Shown here piece by piece: positions 26,176-35,503 of a DNA stretch of 64,000 bases. The stretch is from NCBI GenBank assembly GCA_002500745.1, contig DLST01000020.1:186001-250000 (forward strand), read 5' to 3'. Position numbers and translations under genes: made by a program. Under the pieces are notes generated by a model. It saw only the letters and a program-made list of their open reading frames with translations. It did not search any database and had not been told where the DNA came from. Each line of letters begins with the position of its first letter. Position 1 is the stretch's first letter. Origin of the DNA: Sphingobacterium sp. UBA7855 (GTDB taxonomy: Bacteria > Bacteroidota > Bacteroidia > Sphingobacteriales > Sphingobacteriaceae).

Positions 26176-29100
26176 ATGAATAAACGTATACCCATTCAAA
26201 AGGCTGGCAAAAGAGCAAAGTTATTTGCCGCTTTACTAGCTATCCAGTGCATTTCCCATGCAAATAATGTTGCGCTGGCAAATGTGAGCCAGTCTAAAAT
26301 CAAATTACAACACGAAGAATACACGTTGGCAAAGTTCGCAAAAGAAATCGAACGTCAGAGTTCTTATGTGTTTCTGTACGATAACTCGCAGATTAATGAT
26401 AACCAAAAAATCCGAATAAACCATAAAGATGGTTCTATTGTTGAAATTCTGGATGACAACCTGAAAAAGCTCTCGTATTCTTATAAAATTGTCAACAACA
26501 CCATTGTCTTAAAAAGGAAAACAGATGATATGCCCTTAAGAAACACGATGAATGTACAACAGCTTGTCAAAGGGCGCGTTTCCGATAGCGATGGTAAAGC
26601 ATTAACAGGGGTCACAATCCGCAATACAACAACAGGTAAACAAGCGGAAACAGACAGTAAAGGTGAATTCTCTATTGAAGCAACCTCTACACATCAACTG
26701 AGCTTTAGTTCGATAGGTTATGAGACTATCATTAGTACGGTAGGTTCCAATAACTTCCTCAACGTGCAGCTAAAAGTTGCCAACAATCAATTGGAGCAGA
26801 TCGTTGTGGTCGGTTTTGGAACACAGAAAAAAAAGGACATCACGGGTGCCATTGCAACCATGAGTACAAAAGATATAGAAGACCGACCAGTGACCCAGTT
26901 AGCGGGTGCCATGGAAGGTAAAATGGCAGGAGTAGAAATTGTAAAATCATCGGGACAGCCACAAGCAGGCTTTTCCATTCGGGTTCGCGGAACCTCAACA
27001 ATCACTGCAGGTAGCAACCCTTTATATATTGTAGATGGAGTTCCTACAGAAAATATAGCAGAACTAAACCCTTCCGATATTCAAAGCATTTCGGTCTTAA
27101 AAGATGCTGCTTCTGCCGCTGTCTATGGGTCTTCTGGAGCCAATGGCGTGGTGTTGATTACGACCAAAAGAGGAACAAACGGTAAGACACTGGTAAATTT
27201 CGAAACCTATCAAGGATTTTCAGCCATCAGAAAAAAGCCTAGCGTTCTAAATGCGGTACAATATAGAGAATTAATGACTGAGATGGGAGAAGCCTTAGAT
27301 TGGTCGAAATATACCGCTGATACGAACTGGCCAGATCAGCTATTCCGCACCGGTCACAGCCAAAAATACCAGGCTTCAGTACGCGGTGGAGATGAAAAGA
27401 CAGGATTTTACATCTCTGGATCTTATCAAAAAGATAATGGTACAGTCATCACAAATACAGTAAACAAGGTCAATTTCAAGGTTAATTTGGATCATCAGAT
27501 CAACAAAATCTTTAAAGTTGGAACAAGCTTATCTTACAACCGTTGGTACGACGTGGACATTACCGAGAACTCCCGAAATGGAGTTATCATGAATGCTTAC
27601 CTGGGCTCTCCAGTAATCGGCATATATGGCGATAAAGGTGCTTTCACAGTGGATCCATTCTATACAGATCTTGACAACCCCGTTGCATTGGCAACAGGCA
27701 ACGAGCATAGCTATATCAACAACAGATTTACAGGAAATGCCTTTGTGGAAGCCAATATCCTACCGGGACTAAAATTCAAATCGCTGTTTGGGTATGAGAA
27801 ATTTAACAACCAGTACCGTACTTTTGTGGATCCGTTCCGCACGACAGAGGGTAGAAAATATAAAGGGATGGCGACGCTCCAGCAGCAGGACAATCAGTAT
27901 TGGATGTCCGAAAATACATTAAACTATGACAGAACTTTTAGTGACAAGCACCACTTCACAGGTTTACTAGGTTATATTGCCACTAAAACACAAACAACAA
28001 TCTCAAATATCGCTACCCAGAATTTTGCTAATCCAGCAATTCACACCGTTAATGGAGGTTCGATGATTACGGCGATGCCAACAGCGATAGATGCTGCTGT
28101 ATCCACTGTTTCTGGCATTGCAAAAATCGGTTATGATTATAACGACAAGTACTTATTTACAGCAAATCTGCGGGCTGACGCATCATCTGTATTTGGCCCA
28201 AATAACCGTTGGGGTTACTTCCCTTCTTTCTCTGCCGGCTGGCGTTTATCCAATGAAGATTTCTTTAGTTCGCTGAAAAACACGGTAAACGATTTGAAAA
28301 TCCGCGCGAGTTGGGGTAAGGTTGGAAATAGCCAAATCCCGGCCTTTTCCTATCTTGGTTTAGTTGACGTCACGGGATCGTACAATATCGGCGATCAGGT
28401 TGTACCGGGGTATACACCTTCTACCTTGGACAATCCCAATTTAAAATGGGAAACAACAAATCAGACCGATATTGGTGTGGATGCCAGTTTCTTTAATTCA
28501 AGATTGATATTTGGTGCAGATTATTATGCAAAAAGGACTGTAGGCCTACTTCTCAGCTCAAGGGTTCCGTACAGTTCGGGCTATAGAACTGCGCTGAAAA
28601 ACTTAGGCGACCTACAAAATAGAGGTTTCGAATTCGAATTGAGTAGCCGAAATTTCGTTCACGATTTCAAATGGAATACAACAGTCACCTTTGGGCTCAA
28701 TCGCAATAAAGTACTGAATATTGATGGCGGAACCTACTATGACGGAAATATTGATGGCCGGGGTAATAGTACGATTGCAAAAGAAGGGGTTGCATTGGGA
28801 TCATTCTGGGGTTACGTCGCGAAAGGCGTCAATCCAGCGACCGGAGATATGATCTATCAGATGGCTGATCCGGAAGCAGGTCTTCAAACGAGTGATATGG
28901 CTATCATTGGTAATGCTACACCAAAATTCTCTTATGGCATGACAAACGATTTTAGTTATAAGAACTTCAGCTTTTCTTTTTTCTTACAGGGTGTACAGGG
29001 AAATGATATCCTTAATGCGACACGTATTTATACAGAGGGTATGTGGGAACCGAGAAACCAAAGTACTGCCGTATTAAACAGATGGACAGTCAATAACAAA

Positions 29101-29448
29101 AATAGTACTATGCCGCGTCCGGATCTAAATAATACAGATGACAACTACAATTCACAGATTTCTTCCCGTTTTGTAGAGAAAGGTTCCTACCTCAGGGTAA
29201 AATCGATGACCTTGGCCTATACGCTACCTAAACAAGTGCTTGAACGATGGAAGCTCAATAAGGTCCGTCTTTATGTGACAGGCGAGAATCTGTTAACATT
29301 CACAAAATACTCAGGTCTAGATCCTGAGGTAAGCATGTATGGGGGAACTAACCAGGAAACCGTGAGCTCCAATATGGCACCGGGCATCGATTTTGGAACT
29401 TCGCCACAGGCACGCACCTTTATTGTTGGTTTAAACCTGACTTTTTAA
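26176..29448 (+). CDS. SusC/RagA TonB-dependent receptor with STN signalling domain
   Basis: 1090 residues. After a signal peptide comes an STN (secretin/TonB short N-terminal) domain at about residues 45-115, then a carboxypeptidase-regulatory-like domain (VKGRVSDSDGKALTGVTI near 131), a TonB plug (GKMAGVEIVKSSGQPQAG; IRVRGTST; LYIVDGVPT) and a 22-strand barrel ending in an aromatic residue (GLNLTF). It imports a glycan, peptide or other large ligand with the SusD partner. The STN domain ties it to the FecR/sigma pair. The ligand is not evident because no enzyme gene sits in the cluster. Confidence 0.95.
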   Translation: MNKRIPIQKAGKRAKLFAALLAIQCISHANNVALANVSQSKIKLQHEEYTLAKFAKEIERQSSYVFLYDNSQINDNQKIRINHKDGSIVEILDDNLKKLSYSYKIVNNTIVLKRKTDDMPLRNTMNVQQLVKGRVSDSDGKALTGVTIRNTTTGKQAETDSKGEFSIEATSTHQLSFSSIGYETIISTVGSNNFLNVQLKVANNQLEQIVVVGFGTQKKKDITGAIATMSTKDIEDRPVTQLAGAMEGKMAGVEIVKSSGQPQAGFSIRVRGTSTITAGSNPLYIVDGVPTENIAELNPSDIQSISVLKDAASAAVYGSSGANGVVLITTKRGTNGKTLVNFETYQGFSAIRKKPSVLNAVQYRELMTEMGEALDWSKYTADTNWPDQLFRTGHSQKYQASVRGGDEKTGFYISGSYQKDNGTVITNTVNKVNFKVNLDHQINKIFKVGTSLSYNRWYDVDITENSRNGVIMNAYLGSPVIGIYGDKGAFTVDPFYTDLDNPVALATGNEHSYINNRFTGNAFVEANILPGLKFKSLFGYEKFNNQYRTFVDPFRTTEGRKYKGMATLQQQDNQYWMSENTLNYDRTFSDKHHFTGLLGYIATKTQTTISNIATQNFANPAIHTVNGGSMITAMPTAIDAAVSTVSGIAKIGYDYNDKYLFTANLRADASSVFGPNNRWGYFPSFSAGWRLSNEDFFSSLKNTVNDLKIRASWGKVGNSQIPAFSYLGLVDVTGSYNIGDQVVPGYTPSTLDNPNLKWETTNQTDIGVDASFFNSRLIFGADYYAKRTVGLLLSSRVPYSSGYRTALKNLGDLQNRGFEFELSSRNFVHDFKWNTTVTFGLNRNKVLNIDGGTYYDGNIDGRGNSTIAKEGVALGSFWGYVAKGVNPATGDMIYQMADPEAGLQTSDMAIIGNATPKFSYGMTNDFSYKNFSFSFFLQGVQGNDILNATRIYTEGMWEPRNQSTAVLNRWTVNNKNSTMPRPDLNNTDDNYNSQISSRFVEKGSYLRVKSMTLAYTLPKQVLERWKLNKVRLYVTGENLLTFTKYSGLDPEVSMYGGTNQETVSSNMAPGIDFGTSPQARTFIVGLNLTF

Positions 29449-29466
29449 CCTTTTAGCTTACAAACA

Positions 29467-31017
29467 ATGAAATCAAATAGATACACCTCATTAGCCATCG
29501 CCTTATTGGCTTCTCTTGCTCTAAACTCCTGCAAAAAGTTTTTAGATCTTCAGCCTACCTCCACGGTAACGAGTGAAAATGCCTATCTCACCGGAGACAA
29601 TATTGAGAAAGCATTAAACGGAGCCTATAATTCTTTTATAGGCAATGGTACCCGCCCAGGAAGCAATGCCAATTATTATCAATGGGAGATGATTTTACAG
29701 ACCGATATCCGTTCGGACAATGCGCATGCGGCCGGTGGTGGTGAGATAGACTTTGCACAAATTGACTATAATACGATTACCAATACCAATGAAATGGTAC
29801 GTAGGGATTGGGAAGAACTGTATGGAGCAATCTCAAAATGCAATATCGTTATCGACAATGTTGATAAAGTCACAGATCCTACTTTTTCGGATGAAAGACG
29901 CAAACAAATTCTTGGAGAAGCTTCATTTTTAAGAGCCTTCCATTATTATCAATTGGTCAAACTTTACGGTGGTGTCCCCTTGGAAAAACACTCCAACAGT
30001 ACAGATTCGGAAGTATTACGCATCAAGCGATCAACTGTAGAGGAGGTTTATGATTTTATAGATTCGGATCTACAAGTGGCAGCAAACAATCTTCCCGATG
30101 GGTTTGGACAGCCCTCTATTGACAAGGTTAGAGCTACAAAAGGTGCTGCAAATGCCTTGCTGACCAAGATATGGGCACAACGCCCTGATCGCGATTACAA
30201 TAAGGTATTGCAATACGCCAATGCAGTGATTACTGGAAAAGGTGGCTATCAGCTCCTTCAAAACTATGCGGATCTTTTTGACGGTAAACATAACTATAAC
30301 AGTGAATCCATCATAGAGATTCCCTATATCGCCGGCAGTCCCAATCTAAGCTGTTGGGGTGGCGCATTCTTTTTCCCGGATCTTGATGAAAATGGCCAAA
30401 TCAACGAAAACGAATGGCGCCGGTATGGCACACCTTCGAAAGATCTTGTCGAAGCTTATGACAACGCTGGCGACACTGAACGAAAGAATGCCAACATCTG
30501 GTTTTTCTCTGTTCCTTGGGCAGATGAGTTCTGGAACCCTTGTGGAGATGCCGATACAGAAATCCCATTTAATGTAAAGCAAAAACATGCCAACAGCTTC
30601 CAAAGTGGCGATCATTTTTACCTTTTGCGGCTTGCGGACATCATTCTGCTTAAAGCAGAAGCTCAAAACGCCTTGGGAAATGCTTCTGGTGCGATAAACA
30701 CTATAAACATCATACGTCATCGCGCAGGGCTGTCCGATTTATCCGGTGTCAGCTCCAGTGCACTAAAGGCCATCATTCTCAACGAGCGCCGATTGGAACT
30801 TGCTTTCGAAGGTCAACGTTGGGATGATCTGAATCGCTATGGTGTCACAGTGGAAGTCATGAATAAATTGAATGAGATTAAATTTACATGCGATAATGGC
30901 ACTCAGAGTAATGCCACACAAATTAAGTATAATTTTAACCAAAATAGCCTGCTCCTCCCTATACCATTATTGGAATTGCAGGCAAACCCGAGCCTCACTC
31001 AAAATCCAGGCTATTAA
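29467..31017 (+). CDS. SusD/RagB outer-membrane lipoprotein
   Basis: 516 residues with a lipoprotein signal (LALNSC, Cys22). The SusD pattern is clear: KFLDLQPTSTVTSENAYLT at the start, AEASFLRAFHYYQLVKLYG-type TPR helix near 155 (here ILGEASFLRAFHYYQLVKLY), LRLADIILLKAEAQNALGN near 388, and NERRLELAFEGQRWDDLNRY near 435, ending in LLPIPLLELQANPSLTQNPGY-like C-terminus. It forms the lid over SusC. 18 bases after susC, so cotranscribed. Confidence 0.95.
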   Translation: MKSNRYTSLAIALLASLALNSCKKFLDLQPTSTVTSENAYLTGDNIEKALNGAYNSFIGNGTRPGSNANYYQWEMILQTDIRSDNAHAAGGGEIDFAQIDYNTITNTNEMVRRDWEELYGAISKCNIVIDNVDKVTDPTFSDERRKQILGEASFLRAFHYYQLVKLYGGVPLEKHSNSTDSEVLRIKRSTVEEVYDFIDSDLQVAANNLPDGFGQPSIDKVRATKGAANALLTKIWAQRPDRDYNKVLQYANAVITGKGGYQLLQNYADLFDGKHNYNSESIIEIPYIAGSPNLSCWGGAFFFPDLDENGQINENEWRRYGTPSKDLVEAYDNAGDTERKNANIWFFSVPWADEFWNPCGDADTEIPFNVKQKHANSFQSGDHFYLLRLADIILLKAEAQNALGNASGAINTINIIRHRAGLSDLSGVSSSALKAIILNERRLELAFEGQRWDDLNRYGVTVEVMNKLNEIKFTCDNGTQSNATQIKYNFNQNSLLLPIPLLELQANPSLTQNPGY

Positions 31018-31030
31018 TTAGACCAAGCAT

Positions 31031-31070
31031 AGGCTGTTCAAAGGATTAATTCCTTGAACAGCCTTTTTTT
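31031..31070 (+). terminator. Rho-independent terminator after susD
   Basis: AGGCTGTTCAAGGA-type arm (31031-31045) pairs with TCCTTGAACAGCCT, followed by eight T. It separates susCD from the DUF5009 gene and argues against the upstream TTG start of that gene. Confidence 0.9.
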
Positions 31071-31086
31071 ACAAATATACTTTATT

Positions 31087-32208
31087 ATGACTCGTTTTAA
31101 ATCACTGGATATTTTCCGTGGGTTTACACTCGCGGCTATGATTCTCGTCAATAATCCCGGCAACTATCATCATGTGTTTCCTCAACTTGAACACTCCATC
31201 TGGCATGGATGTACGTTTACAGATCTTATATTTCCATTTTTCTTATTTGCTGTTGGAAACTCGATGGCATTTTCTTTAAAAAATAGCGATCAGCTGGCAC
31301 CAGGACTATACTGGAATAAAATTGTCAAAAGAACAATCATCCTTTTTCTACTCGGTCTGTTTTTAAATGTTTTCCCTTTTGTAGAATGGAATAGTCTTCA
31401 CCAGCTCGAGTGGATTCCATTTGCCAAGTATAGGTATTTCGGCGTATTGCAACGTATCGCTATCTGTTATTTCAGTTGCGCTATGTTAGTATATTATTTT
31501 AAAGATAAAGGTGCGTTAATAGTTAGCGCGGTATTTCTTTTGTGCTATTGGCTGATTTGCTATTATAGTAACCCATCAGACCCTTATAGTTTGGACGGTT
31601 GGTTCGGAACCAAACTTGATATTAGTATGTTCGGAGCCTCTCATCTCTATCATGGTGAAGGAACAGCGTTTGATCCTGAAGACATTTGGAGCGTATTCCC
31701 AGCCATAAGTCAAACCTTATTTGGTTATATCGCAGGTAAATACATTATTCAAAAATTGAGGGGTAAGAGGGAGCTGAACGTGCTACTGTTGGTCGGTCTA
31801 TCTTTTATTTTTGCCGGTTATATCTGGTCGTTCTTTTTCCCACTCAATAAGAAAATCTGGACAAGTAGTTATTGCCTATTTACCACTGGTATTGCTCTAT
31901 CCTTCCTATGTATATTGATATACCTTTTTGAATTTCAAAAAGTCAACAGATTATTTTATATTATCTTTGATGATTTCGGCAAGAATACACTATTTATTTA
32001 CTTTATAAGTGGGCTGATCCCAACGATTTGCTCATTTATCCTCATAGGGGTCTCCCGGCAAAATCTCTGGGACTTTAGCTACAATATCCTGTTTGGCAGT
32101 TGGCAGAATCAACAATTATCCTCCGCCCTATTTGCATTGCTATTTGTCGCTTTGAATTGGTTGATCGCCTATTACTTACGAAAGAAAAAGATCTATATCA
32201 AAATCTAG
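31087..32208 (+). CDS. DUF5009/HGSNAT-like membrane acyltransferase
   Basis: 373 residues from the ATG at 31087. About ten membrane segments. The N-terminus RFKSLDIFRGFTLAAMILVN and the IWHGCTFTDLIFPFFLF block are the COG4299 signature shared with heparan-alpha-glucosaminide N-acetyltransferase, where a membrane His passes acetyl groups from cytosolic CoA to amino sugars outside. C-terminal GKNTLFIYFISG is also typical. In Bacteroidota such genes often accompany glycan loci; the neighbouring SusCD pair supports a sugar substrate, though a terminator separates them. Confidence 0.82.
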   Translation: MTRFKSLDIFRGFTLAAMILVNNPGNYHHVFPQLEHSIWHGCTFTDLIFPFFLFAVGNSMAFSLKNSDQLAPGLYWNKIVKRTIILFLLGLFLNVFPFVEWNSLHQLEWIPFAKYRYFGVLQRIAICYFSCAMLVYYFKDKGALIVSAVFLLCYWLICYYSNPSDPYSLDGWFGTKLDISMFGASHLYHGEGTAFDPEDIWSVFPAISQTLFGYIAGKYIIQKLRGKRELNVLLLVGLSFIFAGYIWSFFFPLNKKIWTSSYCLFTTGIALSFLCILIYLFEFQKVNRLFYIIFDDFGKNTLFIYFISGLIPTICSFILIGVSRQNLWDFSYNILFGSWQNQQLSSALFALLFVALNWLIAYYLRKKKIYIKI

Positions 32209-32250
32209 GTCAAGGTACCTTTAGCGTAAAATAAGCGATCTGGATTAGAA

Positions 32251-32277
32251 ATAAAAAAAAGGGCCAAGGCCCTTTTT
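32251..32277 (+). terminator. Rho-independent terminator
   Basis: AAAAAGGGCC and GGCCCTTTTT around AA, with A and T runs, 45 bases after the DUF5009 gene. Confidence 0.85.
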
Positions 32278-32581
32278 ATATATAAAGATATGGATAAGAT
32301 ATACCGTAGCTACTTTAAGAAAACGCCCCATCTTTGTTTTACTATTTCGCCGTTTACAGTATACGGATACTAAAGTAGCTTAAACTAACTATATAGAGAA
32401 AAAACTTAGGGGGACAAAACGGGGACAAATGTTATTTAACTGACATACATGCGATTAAAACCTTTTTTTATTAAATAAAGAGTTGTTTGACGCAAAAAAC
32501 TACACCTTGTCCCTTCGCTCATTTTTAATGCAATTTTTAGACAGTAATCAGTCAATGATTATACAGTGGATACTGAGTCAT

Positions 32582-32614
32582 CACTGAACAAGCACTGAAC
32601 AAGCACTGAACAAG
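32582..32614. repeat. Three tandem copies of an 11-mer
   Basis: CACTGAACAAG occurs three times without interruption. It lies in a 690-bp gene-free stretch (32209-32900) that otherwise holds two hairpins, a pair of GGGGACAAA-like words at 32410-32430, and no credible ORF. Confidence 0.9.
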
Positions 32615-32696
32615 TAGTGTCGAAAGGTCAAATTTCGTAGCCCGTATCCTCCTGCATGTTTTAAATGAATGCTAGTTCCAAAAGGAGTAAAAAAAG

Positions 32697-32775
32697 AAAA
32701 ACCTGAGGTTGGGAACCTCAGGTTTTAACTAACCAATTATTAACCTAAATTATGAAAAGTCTTTACTAATATATA
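32697..32775 (+). promoter_or_regulatory. Orphan hairpin plus SusC-type leader without a gene
   Basis: AAACCTGAGGTT pairs with AACCTCAGGTTT around GGG (32697-32726). It is followed by AACTAACCAATTATTAACC and then TAAATT-ATGAAA, a layout I associate with 5' leaders of SusC genes in Sphingobacteriaceae. Here the ATG opens only a five-codon frame (MKSLY, stop at 32767-32769 approx). It may be the remnant of a lost SusC gene or a small leader RNA. Confidence 0.4.
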
Positions 32776-32900
32776 ACAAACACATTTCAATTATCGGACC
32801 ATTATAATCTACAATTTTTTATTTCACATTTCTTTAACAAATAACTGAGATTAAGATGACCAAAATCTAAGAAAATGACTACGATACCAAGTATAGACAA

Positions 32901-34361
32901 TTAGCTAAAGTTGAAAAGACTATTTAGCTCTAACTTTTCATAATGGAAATCCGGTTCGGCAGCAGTATTTGGTAAAAAAGTCGATTCTGTTAAAAAATGT
33001 ATTTTAGCAGGATGCCTTGCTGCTGCCATTTTGACTAATTCCAGCATGTAATGATTACTCGGATATCTTTTAACATGTGCTTTTAAATCTTCAAAACCAT
33101 AATTTTGATAGTATTGATCAATATAGCCCATGCCATAGAAAGTACCATTTTCAATAACAATACAGCTTTTCTCTTCACAATGACGTCCCTTATCGATCAG
33201 TACATACGATGGACGTTGCACTAACCACTCCTCAATACAGCGTTCAATTCTGGTATTGTGTAAGTCGCGATCGGGCAACACATCCTTCTTAATGGACTTT
33301 GTTGACAAACTGGCTTGCCCAAACTGACAGAATTGCGGATTAATAGCATCTTGTTGGATAAATGTTTGGAGTAACTGAATTGCATCGTATTCACGCTGGA
33401 AGACTTGAATACATGTCTGTCCCCTATTTGTCTTACCAATGGCAAGATGAAGGTATCCGTTTTGATCTTCATAGGAAAACAATCCGAACTTAGGTTCGTA
33501 CCGTTTCAGTGCCCTATTGTATTTTGGCCAAAACCGTTTAATCTCCGCGCATTCCAAAAGTAGCGCCATAAGCTCCGTCCCACAGCATTCGTAACTGATA
33601 TGATGAATTTCCTTTAAAAAATTTTGCCTTTGGGCTTGAATGTTATTTCCAGTAAAATGGGATAATACCCGTTTTTTGATATTTACAGCCTTTCCCACAT
33701 AAATTACTTTTCCATCTTTGTCGTGAAAATAGTAGACTCCAGCCTCATTCGGCAATTGTTCATACGCTAACGGATTTAAGTGTGGCGGAAAACGTTGATC
33801 TATCGCCTTGTGTTTAATCATATCCTGAAAGATCTGTTCAGTATCCAGAACTTTCAAATAAGCAAAAAGAATAGCAGTTGCATCGGCGTCGCCACCTGCA
33901 CGATGCCTATTTTCTATCGGTATATCTAAATAATCGCATAGACGTCCCAAACTATAGGATAATAACCCCGGTTTTATTTTTCGCGCATAGCGTACTGTAC
34001 ATAATTTTATCGCTGACCATTCGAATCCCGATTCATGCAGCTGAAAACGGATGAATGAGTAATCAAAATTGACATTATGCGCAACAAAGATACGGTCTTT
34101 AAGCATTCCATAAATGCGCTCGGCAACTTCCTCAAATGTTGGAGCATCCTTTACCATGTCATTATTGATGCCAGTAAGCGCAAAAATGGAGTTAGGAATT
34201 TCCTTTCCTGGATTTACTAATGTTTCCCAGCGTTCAAGAACTTGGTTACCATCATGAATAACAATAGCAACCTCTGTGATCCGACTAGATTTTGCATGGC
34301 CACCTGTAGTCTCTATATCCACGATGGCAAACTCTTGTTTTTTGCTTTGATTTACACTCAT
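32901..34361 (-). CDS. DEDDh exonuclease fused to GIY-YIG nuclease domain
   Basis: 486 residues from the ATG at 34361 (a TTG at 34373 is an alternative). Residues 8-165 are an epsilon-type 3'-5' exonuclease: FAIVDIETTGG (Exo I with D and E), FVAHNVNFDYSF (Exo II) and HRAGGDADAT (Exo III, HxxxxD). From about residue 205 a GIY-YIG domain follows: EAGVYYFHDKDGKVIYVGKAVN, cut here to AGVYYF and VIYVGKA. The remaining 200 residues resemble the Cho/UvrC-like C-terminal part. The fusion is known in Bacteroidota as a PolC-type/UvrC-like repair nuclease. Likely role is DNA repair. Confidence 0.85.
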   Translation of the reverse strand: MSVNQSKKQEFAIVDIETTGGHAKSSRITEVAIVIHDGNQVLERWETLVNPGKEIPNSIFALTGINNDMVKDAPTFEEVAERIYGMLKDRIFVAHNVNFDYSFIRFQLHESGFEWSAIKLCTVRYARKIKPGLLSYSLGRLCDYLDIPIENRHRAGGDADATAILFAYLKVLDTEQIFQDMIKHKAIDQRFPPHLNPLAYEQLPNEAGVYYFHDKDGKVIYVGKAVNIKKRVLSHFTGNNIQAQRQNFLKEIHHISYECCGTELMALLLECAEIKRFWPKYNRALKRYEPKFGLFSYEDQNGYLHLAIGKTNRGQTCIQVFQREYDAIQLLQTFIQQDAINPQFCQFGQASLSTKSIKKDVLPDRDLHNTRIERCIEEWLVQRPSYVLIDKGRHCEEKSCIVIENGTFYGMGYIDQYYQNYGFEDLKAHVKRYPSNHYMLELVKMAAARHPAKIHFLTESTFLPNTAAEPDFHYEKLELNSLFNFS

Positions 34362-34498
34362 AACACAAAGCAAATATACTAAAAATATTAGCTACAGAAA
34401 ATAATATCCGTAAACTTTTACAAAACAGGATATATCTTTATTGCCCGGCCGTTCCTTAGACTACCGTGAAAGTCACTGTCTAACGTGCTTTACGGTGG

Positions 34499-35503
34499 TT
34501 ATTCAATCTTCGCTGCTAATTTATTTACCAGCTTAAATAGTAGATCAGCCGCTAATTTGGCTGTCCTCGAATCAATATCAAAATGCGGATTTAATTCAGC
34601 CAAATCGACAGATCTCAGATTAGGTAGATCCAAAAGAAAATCGTAGATCATAAAAAATAGCTGATCTGGGACTATGCCATTATATGCCGATGCACTGACT
34701 CCAGGGGCATAGGCCGTAGAAAAGGCATCAAGATCTATGGTTAAATACACATAATCCACCAATTTGGAAAAACCAATTATTTTGTCCCGAATCTCATCAA
34801 GTTTCTCATTGACCAAACTATCGCGTTCTATAATCTTTACATTCTTTTCGCAAGCATAATTTAGTAATCCCTTGGTATTGCTTATTTCCTGAATTCCGAT
34901 TGCTAAGTAATGAAAAGGCAGACCTGCTGCCGATTGATCCTGTTCAATTTGATAGAATCCCGTTCCAGAATTTCCTTTGCCATCCTGTAAGGCACGAATA
35001 TCTAAATGCGCATCCAAATTAATGATACCTAAACTTTCATTCACGTTTTTTAGATATTGACTAACCCCTAGATAATGGCCGTAGGTAATTTCATGACCTC
35101 CGCCTAATATGACAGGAAATCCTTCTCGTTCGAGAATAATTTTCAAAGCAGCCCCCAAATGTTCCTGACATGATTCTAAATCATTGTCTTTTAATATGAC
35201 GTCACCGCAATCATTAAGTTTAAGTTTAGCTGGAAAATAAACAGGAAGGTTGGCCAATACATTCCGAAGTACGGCAGGGCCATCTTTGGCTCCTACTCGT
35301 CCCTGATTTCGTGCAACGCCTTCATCACTACAGCATCCAAGAAAAGCGATGGCTTGGCGAAGATCGGATGGTTCATGAAGGTCAACACAATTCATTACTT
35401 GATGCCAGCGCATCCATTCGCGACTCTGACCATCCACACGTCCCTTCCAAACAGCTTGATCACCTTTGCTATATATTTCGGAATCATTCAACAAACGTTT
35501 CAT
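34499..35503 (-). CDS. hutG: Formimidoylglutamase
   Basis: 334 residues, ureohydrolase (arginase) fold. Binuclear Mn ligands are visible in GGGHEITYG, NLDAHLDIR and TIDLDAFSTAYAPG. It hydrolyses N-formimino-L-glutamate to glutamate and formamide, the last step of histidine degradation. It is the last gene of hutHIUG; its ATG overlaps the hutU stop by 4 bases (ATGA). Operon position distinguishes it from arginase or agmatinase. Confidence 0.93.
   Translation of the reverse strand: MKRLLNDSEIYSKGDQAVWKGRVDGQSREWMRWHQVMNCVDLHEPSDLRQAIAFLGCCSDEGVARNQGRVGAKDGPAVLRNVLANLPVYFPAKLKLNDCGDVILKDNDLESCQEHLGAALKIILEREGFPVILGGGHEITYGHYLGVSQYLKNVNESLGIINLDAHLDIRALQDGKGNSGTGFYQIEQDQSAAGLPFHYLAIGIQEISNTKGLLNYACEKNVKIIERDSLVNEKLDEIRDKIIGFSKLVDYVYLTIDLDAFSTAYAPGVSASAYNGIVPDQLFFMIYDFLLDLPNLRSVDLAELNPHFDIDSRTAKLAADLLFKLVNKLAAKIE

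Noticed and set aside
31054..31086. Upstream start for the DUF5009 protein
   Set aside because: Lies in the susD terminator; ATG at 31087 gives the family N-terminus.
32400..32440. Attachment site or integrase scar at the GGGGACAAA-like words
   Set aside because: No integrase, tRNA 3' end or second copy of a putative att core is visible nearby.
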